Shown: positions 1 through 5,878 of the stretch, in pieces | How the letters are laid out: every line of letters starts with the position of its first letter | Numbering within the stretch: position 1 is the stretch's first letter | DNA from: an uncultured Rhodanobacteraceae bacterium | GTDB lineage: Bacteria > Pseudomonadota > Gammaproteobacteria > Xanthomonadales > Ahniellaceae | NCBI GenBank assembly: GCA_937873105.1 | Contig: CALMWD010000001.1 | Span: 1-6,228 of the forward strand | Length of the DNA: 6,228 nucleotides | Direction: 5' to 3' | The notes under the pieces: model-generated | The model's input: only the letters and a program-made list of their open reading frames with translations | What the model was told of the DNA's origin: nothing | Database searches by the model: none | Translations under genes and position numbers: made by a program

Positions 1-30
1 GGAAAGGAATGCCCTCTGCCCCCGGTTCCC

Positions 31-879
31 ATGTCACGACTGATCCCGCTGCTCCTGCTCGCCTTCCTCGGCGGCTGCCACCAGGCCTATTTCGGCACCA
101 TCAACCTCGGCGCCGACGCGCCCTTGGTCGAATCGCGCTCGCTGCTCTACGACGTCGAACGCGGGCTCGCCGTGGACGTGTACCGAGCCACCGACGCGCC
201 CGCGAACGCGCCGCTGGTGCTGTTCTTCTACGGCGGCACCTGGCGCTACGGCCAGCGCGAGTGGTACCGCTTCGTCGGCGAGGCCCTGGCCGACCAGGGC
301 TTCGTGGTCATGATCCCCGACTATCGCACCGCGCCCGAGGTCACCTGGCCCGCCTTCGTCGAGGACGCGGCGCGTGCCGCGGCCTTCGCCAGGACACGCG
401 CCGCCGAGTACGGCGCCGACCCGTCGCGGATGTTCCTGATGGGCCATTCCGCCGGCGGCCACATCGCCGCCATGCTCGCCACCGACGCGCGCTGGCTCGG
501 CGCGGTCGGCCTGAAGCCGCGCGACTTCCGCGCCCTGATCGGGCTGGCCGGTCCCTACGACTTCCTGCCGATCTGGAATCCGCGCATGAAGGAGATCTTC
601 CCGGACAACGGCCAGCTCGTGGAGACCCAGCCGATCCATTTCGTCGACGGCGACGAGCCGCCGATGCTGCTGCTGCGCGGGGAGCAGGACATCATCGTGC
701 TGCCGCGCCACAACGAGGAGATGGCCGCACTGCTCGGTTCGGTCGGCGTGCCGGTGGAGGTGAAGTCCTATCCGCTGGTGGGCCATTCGCAGATCGTGAC
801 GGCGCTGGCGCGCGACCGCGCCGACCTCGCTCCGACCCTGGGCGATGTCGTCGACTACGTGAAGCGGATGAGCCAGTGA
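31..879 (+). CDS. Alpha/beta hydrolase lipoprotein (esterase/lipase, BD-FAE-like)
   Basis: A 282-residue serine hydrolase of the alpha/beta fold, probably cleaving carboxylic esters; the substrate is unknown. The first 16 residues are a lipoprotein signal: a hydrophobic stretch at residues 4-13 followed by the lipobox L-G-G-C with C16 as the lipidated cysteine. His follows the Cys rather than Asp, so under the known +2 rule outer-membrane sorting is expected. The mature part carries an oxyanion-hole segment Y-G-G-T-W (residues 67-71, in place of the usual HGGxW), the nucleophile elbow G-H-S-A-G-G with S140, an acid candidate D220 (GEQD) and H252 (GHSQ). These fit the short esterase/kynurenine-formamidase-like group. 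The ATG at 31 is chosen because it gives a perfect signal peptide. The frame is open leftwards to the window edge and no strong Shine-Dalgarno sits directly before the ATG, so promoter and leader cannot be judged. It is convergent with the TetR gene, so it is probably not part of its regulon. Confidence 0.88.
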   Translation: MSRLIPLLLLAFLGGCHQAYFGTINLGADAPLVESRSLLYDVERGLAVDVYRATDAPANAPLVLFFYGGTWRYGQREWYRFVGEALADQGFVVMIPDYRTAPEVTWPAFVEDAARAAAFARTRAAEYGADPSRMFLMGHSAGGHIAAMLATDARWLGAVGLKPRDFRALIGLAGPYDFLPIWNPRMKEIFPDNGQLVETQPIHFVDGDEPPMLLLRGEQDIIVLPRHNEEMAALLGSVGVPVEVKSYPLVGHSQIVTALARDRADLAPTLGDVVDYVKRMSQ

Positions 880-894
880 GCGGCCGCGGCCGCT
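879..894. repeat. Perfect 16-bp GC palindrome between convergent stop codons
   Basis: AGCGGCCGCGGCCGCT reads identically on both strands and contains two overlapping GCGGCCGC octamers. It starts on the last base of the hydrolase stop codon and ends one base before the TetR stop codon, so it fills the whole gap between the two genes. As RNA it could form a 6-bp stem with a CGCG loop. There is no T-run on either side, so a classical intrinsic terminator is doubtful; it may still act as a weak bidirectional transcript end or 3' stabilising hairpin. Confidence 0.6.
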
Positions 895-1488
895 TCAGGC
901 GGCCGGGATCAGCGTCTCGACGACGTGGCCGACATAGGCATCGAACTCCTCGGCGCTCATGCGCGTGAGCTTGAGCTGCAGCATCAGCTGCAGGAAGCCG
1001 ACATAGGCGGAGTATGCGAGCCGGGCGCGATTCATCGCGTCCTTGCGCGAGAAGTTCAGCGACCGGTACGCCTGCATCAGGAAGTGGATGCGGCGCTGCG
1101 ACACCCGCGCCATCACCGGCTGCACGACCGGATGGTCGAGCGCCTTCAGCAGCTCGCTGTAGAGCACATGCGAACGCATCTCCTTGCTGGTGCGCACGAA
1201 CAGTTCGCGCAGGCGCTCGGCCGGATCGACGATCTCTTCCAGCGGTTCGAACACGGTTTCCTCGTCCAGCTTTTCCCAGCGTTCCAGCGCCGCCTTCAAC
1301 AAGGCCTCGCGCGACGGGAAATGCCAGTAGAAGCTGCCCTTGGTGACGCCGAGGCGGCGCGCCAAGGGCTCGACGGCGACCGCGGCCACGCCCTGCTCGG
1401 CCAGCAGGTCGAGCGCGCCGGCTTCCCAGTCGGCGCTGGACAATCGGGTGCGGTCGGCACGGACATCGGCGGATTGCAGTGGCGGCAT
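895..1488 (-). CDS. TetR/AcrR-family transcriptional repressor
   Basis: A 197-residue regulator in the usual TetR size range. Residues 17-60 form the N-terminal DNA-binding domain. The helix-turn-helix spans about residues 37-57 (V-E-P-L-A-R-R-L-G-V-T-K-G-S-F-Y-W-H-F) and is a textbook TetR recognition helix ending in the FYWHF signature. The remaining about 135 residues are helical, with family-typical ligand-binding and dimerisation character but no recognisable ligand signature. The start at 1488 (MPPLQSAD) is preferred over the upstream ATG at 1572, because the extra 28 residues would be encoded by the promoter and operator region; neither start has a clear Shine-Dalgarno. The gene diverges from a hydrolase-fadE-hotdog operon, with a pair of ACCATAC-N6-GTAT operators in the 94-nt gap. 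The inference is autorepression plus repression of that operon, with a fatty acyl-CoA or related acyl compound as plausible inducer; the ligand is not shown by the sequence. Confidence 0.92.
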   Translation of the reverse strand: MPPLQSADVRADRTRLSSADWEAGALDLLAEQGVAAVAVEPLARRLGVTKGSFYWHFPSREALLKAALERWEKLDEETVFEPLEEIVDPAERLRELFVRTSKEMRSHVLYSELLKALDHPVVQPVMARVSQRRIHFLMQAYRSLNFSRKDAMNRARLAYSAYVGFLQLMLQLKLTRMSAEEFDAYVGHVVETLIPAA

Positions 1489-1524
1489 GGCGAAGTCGAC
1501 GATTCGTGAAACAGGCAACGGAGC

Positions 1525-1552
1525 GTAACACCATACGCCACCGTATTGACAA
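1525..1552 (-). promoter_or_regulatory. Possible tetR promoter
   Basis: On the minus strand, TTGTCA (1552-1547) makes a 5/6 match to a -35 box. With a 16-bp spacer it is followed by TGTTAC (1530-1525), only a 3/6 match to the -10 consensus. It shares bases with the -35 box of the plus-strand promoter, and site 1 of the operator pair lies inside the spacer. The predicted leader to the ATG at 1488 is about 30 nt. The weak -10 keeps confidence low. Confidence 0.35.
1530..1549. promoter_or_regulatory. TetR operator, site 1 (imperfect)
   Basis: ACCATAC-N6-GTATTGA, with five of seven right-arm positions matching a perfect dyad. It has the same half-site and the same 6-bp spacing as the perfect copy centred 38 bp downstream. 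It overlaps the -35 boxes of both divergent promoters, which suits simultaneous repression. Assignment to the adjacent TetR regulator is inferred from position and symmetry. Confidence 0.7.
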
Positions 1553-1575
1553 GCGCGACGCAACATGACCATACT
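1546..1575 (+). promoter_or_regulatory. Promoter of the hydrolase-fadE operon
   Basis: A perfect TTGACA -35 (1546-1551), an 18-bp spacer and CATACT (1570-1575, 4/6) as -10. Transcription is expected to start at about 1581-1583, essentially on the ATG at 1583. The -35 overlaps operator site 1 and the -10 lies inside operator site 2, so a bound TetR dimer at either site would exclude RNA polymerase. Confidence 0.65.
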
Positions 1576-1587
1576 CGGCCGTATGGT
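1568..1587. promoter_or_regulatory. TetR operator, site 2 (perfect dyad)
   Basis: ACCATAC-N6-GTATGGT, a perfect 7+7 bp inverted repeat. It covers the presumed -10 box, the transcription start and the first codon of the hydrolase gene. Together with site 1 this gives two 20-bp TetR-type boxes on one short control region, the usual size and form for this repressor family. Confidence 0.78.
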
Positions 1588-2476
1588 GAATCCTGCCGCC
1601 CTCGTCGCCGTGCCCGAAGCTCCGGTTGCCCGCGAACTGCGACGCTTCCTTGCCCGCGACGGCCTGGCGCTGGCGGTCGAACATTTCGGCGCGCCCGGGC
1701 CGCACCCGCTGGTGTTCGCGCACGGCTTCGGGCAGTCGCGCCTGGCCTGGACCAGCGCCGCCGCGCTGCTGGCGCGCGAGGGCTTCCATTGTCTCGCACT
1801 CGACGGCCGCGGTCATGGCGACAGCGCCTGGCAGACTGCGGACGCCTACGAACTCGGGCGTTTCGTCGACGACGCCACCGATCTGGCCGCCGGCCTGCCG
1901 CGCAAGCCGATCTGGATCGGCGCCTCGATGGGCGGCCTGATCGGCATGATGGCCGAGGCGGCGCAGCCGGGCCTGTTCGAAGCCCTGGTCCTGGTCGACG
2001 TGACGCCGCGCTGGGAAAGCGCCGGCGTCAACCGCATCCTCGACTTCATGCGCGCCCATCCGGAAGGTTTCGCCTCGGTCGAGGAAGCCAGTGCTGCGGT
2101 CGCGTCCTATCTGCCGCACCGCGCCCAGCGCAACGATCCCGGCCGCCTGCAAAAGATGCTGGTGCCGATGGCCAACGGCCGCCTGCGCTGGCATTGGGAT
2201 CCGCGCCTGCTCGACACCGTCGCCGACGGCGGCGAGCGCTACGTCGCCGGCCTGACGGCCGCCGCCAGCGCCCTGCGCCTGCCGGTGCTGCTGGTCTCGG
2301 GCGGGCGCAGCGACGTGGTCTCGGACCACACCATCGACGAATTCCGCAAGCTCGTCCCGCACGCCGAACACGAACGCATCGCCGACGCCACGCACATGGT
2401 CGTGGGAGACGCCAACGACCGTTTCGTCGACACCATTGCCCGTTACCTGCGCCGCTTGCCGGCGCGCACCGCCTGA
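1583..2476 (+). CDS. Alpha/beta-fold hydrolase, first gene of the fadE operon
   Basis: A 297-residue soluble alpha/beta hydrolase of the classical (Pfam Abhydrolase) type. Numbered from the ATG at 1583, the H-G-F-G-Q-S oxyanion segment begins at H47, the nucleophile elbow G-A-S-M-G-G has S115, the acid is D244 (GGRSD) and the base H271 (DATHMV). A short variable cap lies between about residues 140 and 220. No signal peptide is visible, so it is probably cytoplasmic. The family includes esterases, enol-lactonases and thioesterases, so the exact substrate cannot be read; the partner genes suggest an acyl ester or thioester. The start at 1583 is preferred to the in-frame ATG at 1565 (six codons longer), because 1565 lies upstream of the predicted -10 box and neither has a Shine-Dalgarno; translation may be leaderless. 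fadE follows after 16 nt, in one operon under the divergent TetR regulator. Confidence 0.88.
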   Translation: MVNPAALVAVPEAPVARELRRFLARDGLALAVEHFGAPGPHPLVFAHGFGQSRLAWTSAAALLAREGFHCLALDGRGHGDSAWQTADAYELGRFVDDATDLAAGLPRKPIWIGASMGGLIGMMAEAAQPGLFEALVLVDVTPRWESAGVNRILDFMRAHPEGFASVEEASAAVASYLPHRAQRNDPGRLQKMLVPMANGRLRWHWDPRLLDTVADGGERYVAGLTAAASALRLPVLLVSGGRSDVVSDHTIDEFRKLVPHAEHERIADATHMVVGDANDRFVDTIARYLRRLPARTA

Positions 2477-2482
2477 TCCGCC

Positions 2483-2487
2483 GGAGA
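2483..2487 (+). promoter_or_regulatory. Ribosome binding site of fadE
   Basis: GGAGA ends 5 nt before the ATG at 2493, inside the 16-nt gap after the hydrolase stop. It decides the fadE start: the frame is open further upstream to an ATG at 2436, but that would overlap the hydrolase gene, lacks this signal and would add residues ahead of the hydrophobic N-terminus. Confidence 0.75.
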
Positions 2488-2492
2488 CTCCG

Positions 2493-4964
2493 ATGAACAG
2501 CACCCTGCCCTTCCTCGCGCTGTTGCTCAGCACCGTGCTCGTCGCGCACCTGCGCCTCGGCCTGCTCGCCTGGACGGCCTTGTCCGCCCTCGGCCTCGGT
2601 GCCGCGACCCTGTTCGCCGGCGCGCATCCGATCTCGCTCTATGTCGCCTGGGGCCTGTTCGCGCTGGTCGCCTTGCCGTTCAACCTCGGACCGCTGCGCC
2701 GCGCGATCTTCTCGGGCCCGTTCCTGAAGATGTACCAGCGCATCACCCCGCAACTCTCGGACACCGAGAAGACCGCGCTCGAAGCCGGCACCGTCGGCTG
2801 GGAAGGCGAGCTGTTCTCCGGCCGCCCGGACTGGCGCAAGCTGGCGGCGCAACCCAAGCCGGCGCTGACCGCCGAGGAGCAGGCCTTCCTCGACGGCCCG
2901 GTCGACGAACTCTGCCGCCTGCACGACGAATGGGAAGCCACCCACGTGCGCGCCGACCTCAGCCCGCAGGTCTGGGACTTCCTGAAGAAGAACCGCTTCT
3001 TCGGCATGATCATCCCGAAGGAATACGGCGGCCTCGGCTTCTCGGCGCTGGCGCACGGCGCCGTCGTCGCGAAATGCGCCAGCGTGTCCGGCACCTTGTC
3101 GTCGACGGTGTGCGTGCCGAACTCGCTCGGCCCCGGCGAACTGCTGCTGCATTACGGCACCGAGGAACAGAAGAACCACTACCTGCCGCGCCTGGCGCGC
3201 GGCGAGGACATCCCCTGCTTCGCGCTGACCAATCCGCACGCCGGCTCCGACGCGACCTCGATCCCGGACTTCGGCGTCGTCTGCAAGGGCCAGCACAACG
3301 GCGAGGAAGTGCTCGGCATCAAGCTGACCTTCGACAAGCGCTACATCACCTTGGCGCCGATCGCGACCATCGTCGGTCTTGCCTTCCGCCTGCACGATCC
3401 GGACGGACTGCTCGGCAGCGAGAAGGACCGCGGCATCACGCTGGCGCTGATCCCGCGCAACACCCCGGGCCTGGAAATCGGCCGTCGCCACTTCCCGCTC
3501 AACGTGCCGTTCCAGAACGGCCCGGTGCGCGGCAAGGACGTGTTCATCCCGATGAGCTACCTGATCGGCGGCGAGAAGATGATCGGCCAGGGCTGGCGCA
3601 TGCTGGTCGAATGCCTGTCGGTCGGCCGCGCGATCTCGCTTCCGTCCACGGCCGCCGGCGGCTGCCGCATGGGCGTGGCCGCGACCGGCGCGTACGCCCG
3701 CATCCGCAAGCAGTTCCAGATGACGATCGGCCGCTTCGAGGGTGTCGAGGAAGCCCTCGCACGCATCGGTGGCCTGACTTACGCGATCACCGCGCTGTCG
3801 CGCATGACCGCGGCCGCCGTCGACCTGGGCGAGAAGCCCTCGGTGCCGAGCGCGATCGCGAAGTACCACGCCACCGAAGTCGGCTCGCAGGTGGTCAAGG
3901 ACGCGATGGACATCCACGGCGGCAAGGGCATCATCCTCGGCCCGCGCAACTACCTGGGCCGTGCCCACCAGGCGGCGCCGATCAGCATCACCGTCGAAGG
4001 CGCGAACATCCTGACCCGCAGCATGATCATCTTCGGCCAGGGCGCGGTGCGCTGCCATCCGTTCGTGCTGAAGGAAATGCAGGCCGCCCAGCTGCCCGAC
4101 CCGAAGCAGCGCCTCGCCGAGTTCGACAAGAACCTGATGGGCCACATCGGTTTCGCGATCAGCAACGGCGTGCGTTCGCTGCTGCTCGGACTCACCCATT
4201 CGCGCCTGGCCAAGGCGCCGATCGGCGACGCCAGCACGGCGAAGTTCTACAAGAAGATCACGCGTTATTCGGCCAACCTGGCCCTGGTCGCCGACACCGC
4301 GATGCTGACGCTCGGCGGCAAGCTCAAGGTCAAGGAAAAACTCTCGGCGCGCCTCGGCGACGTGCTCAGCCAGCTCTACATCATGAGCGCGATGCTGAAG
4401 CGCTGGGAGGACCAGGGCCGTCCGGTCGCGGACTACCCGCTGCTGGCCTGGGCCATGCATGACGCCGTCTACAAGATGCAGGACGCGCTCGACGGCGTGC
4501 TGCGCAACTTCCCGATCCGTCCGGTGGCGTGGGCGCTGCGTGCGCTGGTGTTCCCGATCGGCCTGCGCGAACGTGCGCCGTCGGACCGCCTCGGCCATCG
4601 CGTCTGTACCTTGCTGCTGGCGCCGAGCGAGACCCGCAGCCGCCTGGTCGAAGGCGTTTACCTGACGCCGAACGCGAACAACGTGCCGGGCCGCATGCAC
4701 CATGCGCTCGACAAGGTCATCGCCTCCGAACCGATCGAACGCAAGGTCGTCAAGGCGATCAAGGCCGGCCAGATCGGTGCGTTCGAAGCCTCGGCGCAAC
4801 TCGATGAAGCGGTGCAGAAGAACGTGATCACCGCCGCCGAACGCGACCTGCTCGCCGAGGTGCGGGTGCTGACCAACGAGTTCATCGCCGTCGACGATTT
4901 CGATTCGGCCGAGCTCGAAGCGGCCACGGCCGCGAAGCGCGCAGCCCTGAAGGCGGTGGCCTGA
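2493..4964 (+). CDS. fadE: Acyl-CoA dehydrogenase FadE
   Basis: An 823-residue FAD-dependent acyl-CoA dehydrogenase of the long bacterial FadE type (the E. coli protein is about 814 residues). It catalyses the first beta-oxidation step, acyl-CoA to trans-2-enoyl-CoA, passing electrons to ETF and the quinone pool. Hydrophobic segments at about residues 4-43 and 47-63 suggest inner-membrane attachment. The dehydrogenase core covers roughly residues 100-530: the middle-domain signature C-F-A-L-T-N-P-H-A-G-S-D starts at C242, R-K-Q-F is at 405-408, and the C-terminal helical domain has G-G-K-G-I-I-L-G followed by T-V-E-G-A-N. E502 there aligns in motif terms with the catalytic glutamate of MCAD (YEGT). 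The remaining about 290 residues are the FadE-specific C-terminal domain (DUF1974). It follows the hydrolase after 16 nt and overlaps the next gene by one base (TGATG). Regulation by the upstream TetR is inferred. Confidence 0.96.
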   Translation: MNSTLPFLALLLSTVLVAHLRLGLLAWTALSALGLGAATLFAGAHPISLYVAWGLFALVALPFNLGPLRRAIFSGPFLKMYQRITPQLSDTEKTALEAGTVGWEGELFSGRPDWRKLAAQPKPALTAEEQAFLDGPVDELCRLHDEWEATHVRADLSPQVWDFLKKNRFFGMIIPKEYGGLGFSALAHGAVVAKCASVSGTLSSTVCVPNSLGPGELLLHYGTEEQKNHYLPRLARGEDIPCFALTNPHAGSDATSIPDFGVVCKGQHNGEEVLGIKLTFDKRYITLAPIATIVGLAFRLHDPDGLLGSEKDRGITLALIPRNTPGLEIGRRHFPLNVPFQNGPVRGKDVFIPMSYLIGGEKMIGQGWRMLVECLSVGRAISLPSTAAGGCRMGVAATGAYARIRKQFQMTIGRFEGVEEALARIGGLTYAITALSRMTAAAVDLGEKPSVPSAIAKYHATEVGSQVVKDAMDIHGGKGIILGPRNYLGRAHQAAPISITVEGANILTRSMIIFGQGAVRCHPFVLKEMQAAQLPDPKQRLAEFDKNLMGHIGFAISNGVRSLLLGLTHSRLAKAPIGDASTAKFYKKITRYSANLALVADTAMLTLGGKLKVKEKLSARLGDVLSQLYIMSAMLKRWEDQGRPVADYPLLAWAMHDAVYKMQDALDGVLRNFPIRPVAWALRALVFPIGLRERAPSDRLGHRVCTLLLAPSETRSRLVEGVYLTPNANNVPGRMHHALDKVIASEPIERKVVKAIKAGQIGAFEASAQLDEAVQKNVITAAERDLLAEVRVLTNEFIAVDDFDSAELEAATAAKRAALKAVA

Positions 4965-5428
4965 TGAGCCACGTGCTGAAGCAGTGGCGGCGGCTGAAGG
5001 ACAAGCCCTTCGGCCGCTGGCTGTTCACCAAGATCGTCTGCTGGCAGGCGCCGTATTTCGGTTCGATCCATCCGCGCTTCGAGGACATCGAACCCGGGCG
5101 CATGGTCGTGCGCATCAAGCAGCGCCGCAGCGTGCAGAACCATATCCGCACCATCCACGCCATCGCCTTGTGCAACGGCGCCGAGCTCGCGGCCGGCGTC
5201 GGCATCGAGGCGACGATCCGACCGGAATGGCGCTGGATCCTGAAGGGCATGACCGTGCGCTACCTGGCCAAGGCGACCCGCGAAGCCCGCCTCGAAGCCA
5301 CGATCCGCCTGCCCGAGGACATCGGCAGCGGTTACGACTGCGTCATCCCGGTCGTCGCCACCGATCCCGACGGCGCCCGCGGGTTCGAGGCCGACATCAC
5401 CATGTGGGTGACGCCGCGCAAGCGCTGA
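4964..5428 (+). CDS. DUF4442 hotdog-fold protein (PaaI-like putative acyl-CoA thioesterase)
   Basis: A 154-residue protein of the hotdog superfamily, DUF4442/PaaI-like branch. The fold signature is N59-H60-I-R-T63-I-H65-A followed by the hotdog-helix residues C-N-G-A-E74-L-A. In related thioesterases the Asn and an acidic residue at these places help activate water or bind the thioester. Beta strands rich in V/I/R alternate through about residues 95-150, as expected for the rest of the sheet. No signal peptide or membrane segment is seen. The start overlaps the fadE stop by one base (TGATG), with AAGG about 10 nt upstream inside fadE, so translational coupling is likely. Placement behind fadE suggests hydrolysis of acyl-CoA esters, perhaps releasing CoA or removing poor beta-oxidation substrates; actual activity in DUF4442 proteins is largely unproven, so the enzymatic role is an inference. 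Confidence 0.87.
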   Translation: MSHVLKQWRRLKDKPFGRWLFTKIVCWQAPYFGSIHPRFEDIEPGRMVVRIKQRRSVQNHIRTIHAIALCNGAELAAGVGIEATIRPEWRWILKGMTVRYLAKATREARLEATIRLPEDIGSGYDCVIPVVATDPDGARGFEADITMWVTPRKR

Positions 5429-5435
5429 GCCAGGA

Positions 5436-5458
5436 CGGGCACGCGCTCGGCGTGCCCG
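5436..5458. terminator. Hairpin between convergent operon end and copZ
   Basis: CGGGCACGC and GCGTGCCCG form a perfect 9-bp inverted repeat around a 5-nt loop (GCTCG), beginning 8 nt after the hotdog gene stop. It lies between two convergent genes, the expected place for a shared transcript end. There is no U-run on either strand, so it is at best an atypical intrinsic terminator. The rest of 5429-5512 shows nothing else recognisable. Confidence 0.5.
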
Positions 5459-5512
5459 CATCGCTTCACTTCACGCCTTGCAGCTGCCGCAGCAGTTCGA
5501 CGCGGCCGCAGC

Positions 5513-5719
5513 CTACGGCGCATCGTCGAGCAGCCGCGCCGGATAGTCCTCCGCCGCCATCGCCGCGATCGCGGCCTCGGCGCTGAATGCGCCGCTCGCG
5601 ACGACCCGCTTCGTACCCAGGTCGACGTCGACCTGTGCGGCGGGATCGAGGCGCTGCAGCGCCTTCGTGATGGTGCGGACGCAGTGTCCGCAGGTCATGT
5701 TGTCCACTTCGAATTGCAT
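5513..5719 (-). CDS. copZ: CopZ-like heavy-metal-associated copper chaperone
   Basis: A 68-residue single HMA domain of the beta-alpha-beta-beta-alpha-beta ferredoxin-like type, the normal full length of bacterial copper chaperones. The metal site is M-T-C-G-H-C at residues 8-13, with C10 and C13 as Cu(I) ligands; His between the cysteines is common in CopZ proteins. It would carry Cu(I) in the cytoplasm to a CopA-type ATPase or to a copper sensor. The start has a good Shine-Dalgarno, AAGGA (5730-5726), 6 nt before the ATG. A CueR-type promoter lies about 40 nt upstream, and the gene diverges from a copA-like ATPase gene, which supports copper rather than mercury or another metal. A MerP-like role is less likely because no signal peptide is present. 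Confidence 0.9.
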   Translation of the reverse strand: MQFEVDNMTCGHCVRTITKALQRLDPAAQVDVDLGTKRVVASGAFSAEAAIAAMAAEDYPARLLDDAP

Positions 5720-5734
5720 GGTTTTTCCTTGGTC

Positions 5735-5755
5735 GCGCGATCAAGGCGATCGCGC
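5735..5755 (-). other. Hairpin at the 5' end of the copZ transcript
   Basis: GCGCGATC and GATCGCGC form a perfect 8-bp inverted repeat with a 5-nt loop. The predicted transcription start is at about 5754, so the copZ mRNA would open with this stem-loop, followed by 4 nt and then the AAGGA ribosome binding site. A 5'-terminal stem leaving the Shine-Dalgarno free is the known arrangement of mRNA-stabilising leaders (ompA-like). Function here is inferred from position only. Confidence 0.55.
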
Positions 5756-5760
5756 TGCGC

Positions 5761-5791
5761 ATGCTCCAGCTTGCCATTGCCGCAACGTCAA
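5761..5791 (-). promoter_or_regulatory. CueR/MerR-type promoter of copZ
   Basis: On the minus strand, TTGACG (5791-5786) is the -35 box, followed by a 19-bp spacer and GAGCAT (5766-5761, 3/6) as -10. The spacer contains the dyad-like halves GTTGC and GCAAGC around GGCAATG. The over-long 19-bp spacer with a dyad between the boxes is the hallmark of promoters activated by MerR-family metal sensors. The left half-site is more degenerate than in the two plus-strand copies. Confidence 0.6.
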
Positions 5792-5818
5792 CCGCCATCA
5801 CCTCGATGCCGCAGCGGA

Positions 5819-5849
5819 TTGACCTTCCCATGATGGCAAGGCGGACGCT
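5819..5849 (+). promoter_or_regulatory. CueR-type promoter, upstream copy
   Basis: TTGACC (5819-5824) is followed by a 19-bp spacer to GACGCT (5844-5849, a weak -10). The CueR-like dyad 5823-5841 is CCTTCC-N7-GCAAGG with the inner perfect CCAT-G-ATGG, very close to the known CueR/HmrR box CCTTCC-N7-GGAAGG. The predicted start at about 5856 lies 23 nt before the small membrane ORF. It faces away from the copZ promoter, and the two -35 boxes are 27 bp apart. Confidence 0.75.
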
Positions 5850-5878
5850 GTGCCGGCAGCACCGACACGAGACCTGCC

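Noticed and set aside
9..968. Plus-strand 319-codon frame starting just after a GGAAAGG.
   Set aside because: The product is arginine-rich and motif-free, whereas the frame starting at 31 gives a lipobox and a full catalytic triad.
1489..1572. Longer TetR protein starting at the ATG at 1572.
   Set aside because: The extra 28 residues are encoded by both promoters and operators, and do not resemble the start of TetR proteins, which begin close to the helix-turn-helix domain.
692..2533. Minus-strand open frame of 613 codons spanning the TetR gene and both hydrolases.
   Set aside because: It overlaps three well-supported genes, including the TetR gene on the same strand in another frame, and its product has biased composition without motifs.
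2046..4799. Minus-strand open frame of 917 codons opposite fadE.
   Set aside because: It mirrors the fadE codon frame in GC-rich DNA; the product is His/Arg/Asp/Ala-rich with no recognisable domain, has no promoter or ribosome binding site, and fadE itself is unmistakable.
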